From Paracoccus denitrificans (GTDB lineage Bacteria > Pseudomonadota > Alphaproteobacteria > Rhodobacterales > Rhodobacteraceae): a stretch of DNA of 64,000 bases. Positions 59,704-64,000 of this stretch are shown here, in pieces. Each line of letters opens with the position of its first letter. Positions within the stretch are counted from its first letter, which is position 1. The notes under the pieces were generated by a model. That model did not search any database. It saw nothing but the letters and a program-made list of their open reading frames with translations, and was not told where the DNA came from. The translations under genes and the position numbers were made by a program. Location: NCBI RefSeq assembly GCF_900100045.1, contig NZ_FNEA01000010.1:1-64000 (forward strand), written 5' to 3'.

Positions 59704-61521
59704 ATGTGCGGCATCATCGGAATTCTGGGCGATCACGAGGTTTCGCCGCAGCTGGTCGAGGCGCTGAAGCGGCTGGAATATCGCGGCTATGACAGCGCCG
59801 GGGTGGCGACGGTGGATGCCTCGGGGCATCTGGATCGCCGCCGTGCCGTGGGCAAGCTGGTGAACCTGTCCGACCGGCTGGTGCACGAGCCGCTGGCAGG
59901 TCACGCCGGCATCGGCCATACCCGCTGGGCGACCCATGGCGCCGCGACCGAGGCCAACGCCCATCCGCATCGCCGCGGGCCGGTGGCCGTGGTCCATAAC
60001 GGCATCATCGAGAATTTCCGCGAATTGCGCGACGAGGTGACGCGACTGGGGATGCAGCCGGAATCGCAGACCGATACCGAGACGGTGGCGCTGCTGACCG
60101 CCTGGCACATGGGGCAGGGCCTTGCCCCCGTCGAGGCGGCGCGGGCGGTGCTGGCGCGGCTCGACGGCGCCTTTGCGCTGGCCTTCCTGTTCGAGGGCGA
60201 GCCCGACCTGATGATCGCCGCCCGCAAGGGCAGCCCCCTGGCCGTCGGCCATGGCGAGGGCGAGATGTTCCTGGGTTCGGATGCCATCGCGCTGGCGCCC
60301 TTTACCGACCGGATCACCTATCTGGAGGATGGCGACCATGCCGTCATCCGCCGTTCGGGCGCCGAGATCTTCGACGCCGAGGGCCGCCCCGCCAATCGCG
60401 AGATCCAGCAGATCGACGTGGGCGCGACCCGCATCGACAAGGGCGGCTATCGGCATTTCATGGCCAAGGAGATCGCCGAGCAGCCGGTGGTGCTGGGCGA
60501 TGCGCTGAACCACTATATCAAGGGCGACCGGATCGTGCTGCCCGAGGCGCTGGATTTCCGCGACGTGGACCGGCTGACGCTGGTCGGCTGCGGCACCGCC
60601 TTCTATGCCGCCCATGTCGCGCGCTACTGGTTCGAATCGCTGGCGGGCCTGCCCTGCGACCTGGATGTGGCCTCCGAGTTCCGCTATCGCGAGCCGCCGC
60701 TTTCGCCGGCAAGCTGGGCGATCTTCGTCAGCCAGTCGGGCGAGACGGCGGATACGCTCGCCGCGCTGCATTACGCTCGCGACAAGGTGGCCCGCACCGT
60801 GGGGGTGGTCAACGTGGGCACCTCGGCCATCGCGAGGGATGCCGATATCGCCCTGCCAACGCTGGCCGGGATCGAGGTCGGCGTGGCCTCGTCCAAGGCC
60901 TTCACCTGCCAGCTTGCGGTCCTGGCGGTGCTGGCGCTGAAGGCGGCGCGGGATCGCGGCCGGCTGACGGATTCCGAACTGGCGGCGCATCTTGCCGATC
61001 TGCGCGCGCTGCCGGGGCTGCTGAACCAGGCGCTGACGGTCAGCGACGAATGCCGCCGCCTGGCCGGCTGGCTGGCCGAGGCGCAGGACGTGCTGTATCT
61101 GGGCCGCGGCGCGCTTTACCCGGTGGCCCTGGAGGGGGCGCTGAAGCTCAAGGAACTCAGCTACATCCATGCCGAGGGCTATGCCTCGGGCGAGTTGAAG
61201 CACGGCCCCATCGCGCTGATCGACCGCAACGTGCCGGTGGTGGTGCTGGCCCCGCGCGACGCGCTGTTCGAAAAGACCGTCTCGAACATGCAGGAGGTCA
61301 TGGCGCGGCACGGGCAGGTGCTGCTGATCTCGGATCCCGAGGGGCTGGAGACGGGCGGTCACGGCATTCACGCCAGGCTGGCCATGCCGCCGGGCGGCGG
61401 GCTGTTCCAGCCGATCCTCTATGCCGTGCCGATGCAGTATCTGGCCTATCACACGGCGGTCGCCAAGGGCACGGATGTGGACCAGCCGCGCAACCTGGCG
61501 AAATCGGTGACGGTGGAATAG
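59704..61521 (+). CDS. glmS: Glutamine-fructose-6-phosphate aminotransferase (isomerizing)
   Basis: Makes glucosamine-6-phosphate from fructose-6-phosphate and glutamine. The 605-residue protein begins MCGIIGILG (catalytic Cys2), has GHTRWATHG and HNGIIENF in the glutaminase domain, and two SIS domains with SQSGETADT and SSKAFTCQ, ending in NLAKSVTVE. No glmS ribozyme is seen upstream, as expected outside Firmicutes. Confidence 0.98.
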   Translation: MCGIIGILGDHEVSPQLVEALKRLEYRGYDSAGVATVDASGHLDRRRAVGKLVNLSDRLVHEPLAGHAGIGHTRWATHGAATEANAHPHRRGPVAVVHNGIIENFRELRDEVTRLGMQPESQTDTETVALLTAWHMGQGLAPVEAARAVLARLDGAFALAFLFEGEPDLMIAARKGSPLAVGHGEGEMFLGSDAIALAPFTDRITYLEDGDHAVIRRSGAEIFDAEGRPANREIQQIDVGATRIDKGGYRHFMAKEIAEQPVVLGDALNHYIKGDRIVLPEALDFRDVDRLTLVGCGTAFYAAHVARYWFESLAGLPCDLDVASEFRYREPPLSPASWAIFVSQSGETADTLAALHYARDKVARTVGVVNVGTSAIARDADIALPTLAGIEVGVASSKAFTCQLAVLAVLALKAARDRGRLTDSELAAHLADLRALPGLLNQALTVSDECRRLAGWLAEAQDVLYLGRGALYPVALEGALKLKELSYIHAEGYASGELKHGPIALIDRNVPVVVLAPRDALFEKTVSNMQEVMARHGQVLLISDPEGLETGGHGIHARLAMPPGGGLFQPILYAVPMQYLAYHTAVAKGTDVDQPRNLAKSVTVE

Positions 61522-61524
61522 GGC

Positions 61525-62508
61525 CTATCCCTCGCGCCAGCAGGGTTGCAGGTCGCCCGGCCGCGGGCTTGCCGCATGGATGCCGCGCGCAATGGCGCGG
61601 GCCAGCGTGCAGGCCGCGGCATGGCCCAGCCGGAACGGCGTCAGCGCCGGATCGGGCAGGGGCTTCGCGCCGGTCGAGACGGCAAAGACCAGATCGCCGT
61701 CGAAAGGCGTGTGGCTGGGTACGATGGCGCGGGCCATGCCGTCCTGCGCCGCCGTCGCCAGCCGCGTCAGCCCGGCCTTGTCCAGCGCCGCGTCGGTCGC
61801 GACGATGGCGATGGTCGTGGCCTCGCCCAGCCGCTTCGCCGGGTTGGGCTCGTCGCCGGCGGGGTAGGGGCCGGACAGGCCCAGCCCGCCGAATTCGCCC
61901 GCAAGCTCCCACGGCGCGGCCCAGAATTGCCGGGTCTCGCCCGCCGTCACCGATCCCAGCGCATTCACCACCACCAGCGCGCCGACGGTGATGCCGTCCT
62001 CCAGCATCGCCGAGGCCGAGCCGAGCCCGCCCTTCCAGCGATGCGTTAGCGCGCCCGTTCCCGCGCCCTCGCTGCCAAGCGCGAAATCGGCGCCGGCCGC
62101 CGCCAGTGCCGCGCGGCCAAGCGCGGGATAGGGGTTGGCGTCCCAATCCTTGTCGCCGCCGTTCAGCAGGTCGAAGACGATGGCGCCGGGCACGATGGGC
62201 ACGCGCACCGGCCCGATCTGGAAGCCGCGGCCCATGGCGCGCAACCCGTCCGAGACGCCGTCGCAGGCGGCAAGCCCAAAGGCCGAGCCGCCCGACAGCA
62301 CCAGCGCATCGACCCCGCCGACCAGCTTGTCGGGGGCCAGCAGCTCGGTCTCGCGCGTGCCGGGCGCGCCGCCCATGACGTTGAAGCCGCAGGCAAAGGG
62401 CGTCTCGCAAAGCAGCACCGTCGCACCCGATCGCAGGGCGTCGTCGCGGGCATTGCCGACCCGCAGGCCGGGCACGTCGGTGATCAGGTTTCGCGGTCCG
62501 GGTCGCAT
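61525..62508 (-). CDS. P1-family peptidase (DmpA-like, Ntn-type aminopeptidase)
   Basis: A 327-residue self-processing hydrolase. NLITDVPGLRVGNA at the N-terminus, VDALVLSGGSAFGLAACDGV, and ITVGALVVVNALGS, where the processing serine/threonine and conserved asparagine lie, are typical of the P1/S58 family (L-aminopeptidase DmpA and relatives). Natural substrates are usually unknown. Start at 62508 after AGGAGG. It converges with glmS, three bases apart. Confidence 0.9.
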   Translation of the reverse strand: MRPGPRNLITDVPGLRVGNARDDALRSGATVLLCETPFACGFNVMGGAPGTRETELLAPDKLVGGVDALVLSGGSAFGLAACDGVSDGLRAMGRGFQIGPVRVPIVPGAIVFDLLNGGDKDWDANPYPALGRAALAAAGADFALGSEGAGTGALTHRWKGGLGSASAMLEDGITVGALVVVNALGSVTAGETRQFWAAPWELAGEFGGLGLSGPYPAGDEPNPAKRLGEATTIAIVATDAALDKAGLTRLATAAQDGMARAIVPSHTPFDGDLVFAVSTGAKPLPDPALTPFRLGHAAACTLARAIARGIHAASPRPGDLQPCWREG

Positions 62509-62647
62509 CGGGGCCTCCTGCAAGGGGGATCGGCCTGCAATCTGCACGACGCGACCCGCCGGCTGCAACCCGCGCCCGCATTCCGGCGTTGCAGGACGAT
62601 GCCGCCGCGCCTACCTAATGCGGCAGGACATGCGAAAGGACGCAACC

Positions 62648-63232
62648 ATGAATGCCCCCATTCACAGGATCTTCGGCCGCCCGCTCGATGCCGAAATGCC
62701 GAAAGGATACGATCAGGCGATCTTCGGCATGGGCTGTTACTGGGGCGTCGAACGGCTGTTCTGGCAGCAGGAGGGCGTCTGGCTGACCGAGGTCGGCTTT
62801 GCCGGCGGCACGACCGAGAATCCCAGCTACAAGCAGGTCTGCGCCGGCGGCACCGGCCATGCCGAGGTGGTGCACGTGGTCTATGACAGCTCGCGCGTCA
62901 GCTATGAGCGGCTGTTGCAGATCTTCTGGGAAAACCACGACCCGACCCAGGGCAACCGCCAGGGCAACGACGTGGGCTCGCAATACCGCTCGCTGATCAT
63001 GGTGTTCAACGACAGCCAGAAGGCGGCGGCGGAGCTTTCCAAGGCCGATTACGGCAACCGGCTGGCCGTGCAGGGCTATCCCGACATCACCACGCAGATC
63101 CTTCCCGCCGGTCCGTTCTGGCGGGCCGAGGACGATCACCAGCAATATCTCGACCGTTATCCAGATGGCTATTGCGGCTTGCGCGGCACGGGTGTCAAAG
63201 CACCCCTGACCGACATAGCCGAGGGATATTGA
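62648..63232 (+). CDS. msrA: Peptide-methionine (S)-S-oxide reductase MsrA
   Basis: Repairs oxidised methionine. The 194-residue protein has the active cysteine Cys30 in GCYWG (GCFWG in many homologues), GGTGHAEVVHVVYD and a C-terminal block with HQQYL. A resolving cysteine may be Cys178 in GYCGLRG. The start at 62648 follows AAAGGA; two earlier in-frame ATGs at 62618 and 62630 are possible. It ends where prmA begins (TGAATGG). Confidence 0.95.
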   Translation: MNAPIHRIFGRPLDAEMPKGYDQAIFGMGCYWGVERLFWQQEGVWLTEVGFAGGTTENPSYKQVCAGGTGHAEVVHVVYDSSRVSYERLLQIFWENHDPTQGNRQGNDVGSQYRSLIMVFNDSQKAAAELSKADYGNRLAVQGYPDITTQILPAGPFWRAEDDHQQYLDRYPDGYCGLRGTGVKAPLTDIAEGY

Positions 63233-64000
63233 ATGGCGACCTGGACCGCGCTGACCCACACCATCGGACGCGAGGCGGCCGAGGCGCTTGCCGAGGCGGG
63301 CGAGGATCTGACCCCCGAGCCCGTCGGCAGCGGCGTCTTCGAGATCGAGGATGGCTCGAACCGCTGGGAGGTAGGGCTTTACTTCACCGAGGCCCCCGAC
63401 GACGTGGCCCTGGCGCTTCTGGCTGCGGCCTGGAACGCCGAGCCCTTCGTGGTCTCGGAACTGCCGGAGGTGGATTGGGTGGCCCATGTCCGGCGCGAGC
63501 TTTCGCCGGTCGAGGCCGGACGCTTCTTCGTCCATGGCGGCCATGATGTCGACAAGGTGCCCGCGGGCGCCGAGGCGCTGCTGATCGAGGCGGCGATGGC
63601 CTTCGGCACCGGCCATCACGCCACGACCAAGGGTTGCCTGCTGGCGCTGGACCGGCTGATCGCCGAGGGCGTCGAGCCACGGCGCATCGTCGACATCGGC
63701 TGCGGCACGGCGGTTCTGGCCATGGCGGCGGCGCGGTCGTTCCCGGTGATCGTGCTGGCGGGTGACATCGACCCGCAGGCGGTGGACGTGGCCCGCGCCA
63801 ATGTCATCGCCAACGGGCTGGACGGGCGCGTCGAATGTGTCGAGGCGGTCGGCTTCGACCATCCGCTGATCGAGAACGCGGCGCCTTTCGACCTGGTTTT
63901 CGCCAATATCCTGAAGCAGCCGCTGATCGACCTGGTGCCGGATATGGCACGTCATCTTGCGTCGGGCGGCAGGGCGATCCTGTCGGGCATCCTGGCCACC
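63233..64000 (+). CDS. prmA: Ribosomal protein L11 methyltransferase (3' end outside window)
   Basis: Methylates L11. The first 256 residues are in the window and the frame is still open at the last base; the full protein is about 290. N-terminal WTALTHTIGREAAEALAEAGE is a substrate-binding domain; AFGTGHHATTKGCL, VDIGCGTAVLAMAAAR (SAM loop) and LVFANILKQPL are the PrmA signature. The start follows the msrA stop directly. Confidence 0.95.
   Translation, partial: MATWTALTHTIGREAAEALAEAGEDLTPEPVGSGVFEIEDGSNRWEVGLYFTEAPDDVALALLAAAWNAEPFVVSELPEVDWVAHVRRELSPVEAGRFFVHGGHDVDKVPAGAEALLIEAAMAFGTGHHATTKGCLLALDRLIAEGVEPRRIVDIGCGTAVLAMAAARSFPVIVLAGDIDPQAVDVARANVIANGLDGRVECVEAVGFDHPLIENAAPFDLVFANILKQPLIDLVPDMARHLASGGRAILSGILAT

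Overview
The window is 64 kb of GC-rich, gene-dense chromosome from an alphaproteobacterium of the order Rhodobacterales, most likely Paracoccus or a close relative. The grounds are the mdh / malyl-CoA thioesterase / mesaconyl-CoA hydratase / sdhCDAB linkage also known from Rhodobacter sphaeroides, a CckA kinase, two DUF1127 proteins, a GAAC-N7-GAAC SOS box before recA, a tandem array of cuckoo (CcsR-like) sRNAs, and an NnrU-family protein. I see no phage, insertion sequence, tRNA, rRNA or CRISPR. The species assignment is inference.

Layout. 1-522: 3' end of an RTX calcium-binding secreted protein, then a bidirectional terminator. 0.6-9.7 kb: central carbon block with mdh, a TauE exporter, a malyl-CoA thioesterase-like gene, NnrU, DUF1737, mesaconyl-CoA hydratase, and sdhC-sdhD-sdhA-(two small lipoproteins)-sdhB. 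9.8-15.6 kb: a 53-aa protein, a DUF1989 protein, a UPF0173 hydrolase, gatC-gatA, a lipoprotein, an AmpD-like amidase and rlmJ. 15.58-16.34 kb: a DUF1127 gene followed on the minus strand by six tandem two-hairpin RNAs whose twelve loops all carry a CCUCCUCCC-type anti-Shine-Dalgarno motif. 16.7 kb: mrp. 18.4-27.5 kb: division and cell-wall cluster mraZ-rsmH-ftsL-ftsI-murE-murF-mraY-murD, which stops at murD. 27.7-33.9 kb: FadL-type porin, TDT transporter, guaB, a lytic transglycosylase and an RsmB-like rRNA methyltransferase. 33.9-41.9 kb: cckA, a sulfotransferase-like gene, recA, alaS, DUF1330, a class II glutamine amidotransferase. 42.3-45.1 kb: second DUF1127 gene, purA, DUF2842, thiamine pyrophosphokinase. 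45.2-52.2 kb: divergent Opp/Dpp-type peptide ABC transporter with a fused two-domain ATPase and an M20 amidohydrolase. 52.3-64 kb: lpdA, DUF924, an MFS transporter with queA, bfd-bfr, gph, glmU-glmS, a P1 peptidase, msrA, and the 5' part of prmA running off the window.

How it fits together. Most of the window is housekeeping: TCA cycle and C4-acid handling, peptidoglycan precursor synthesis (murE-murF-mraY-murD with glmU-glmS supplying UDP-GlcNAc), purine synthesis (guaB, purA), translation quality (gatCA, alaS, queA, rlmJ, rsmB-like, prmA), DNA repair and cell cycle control (recA, cckA). The most unusual part is the cuckoo RNA array, which looks like an expanded form (six units) of the stress-induced CcsR1-4 cluster described in R. 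sphaeroides, with its DUF1127 partner at the head. A second non-genic theme is a dispersed GAGTATTTG/CAAATACTC element that sits next to GC-rich hairpins at gene ends.
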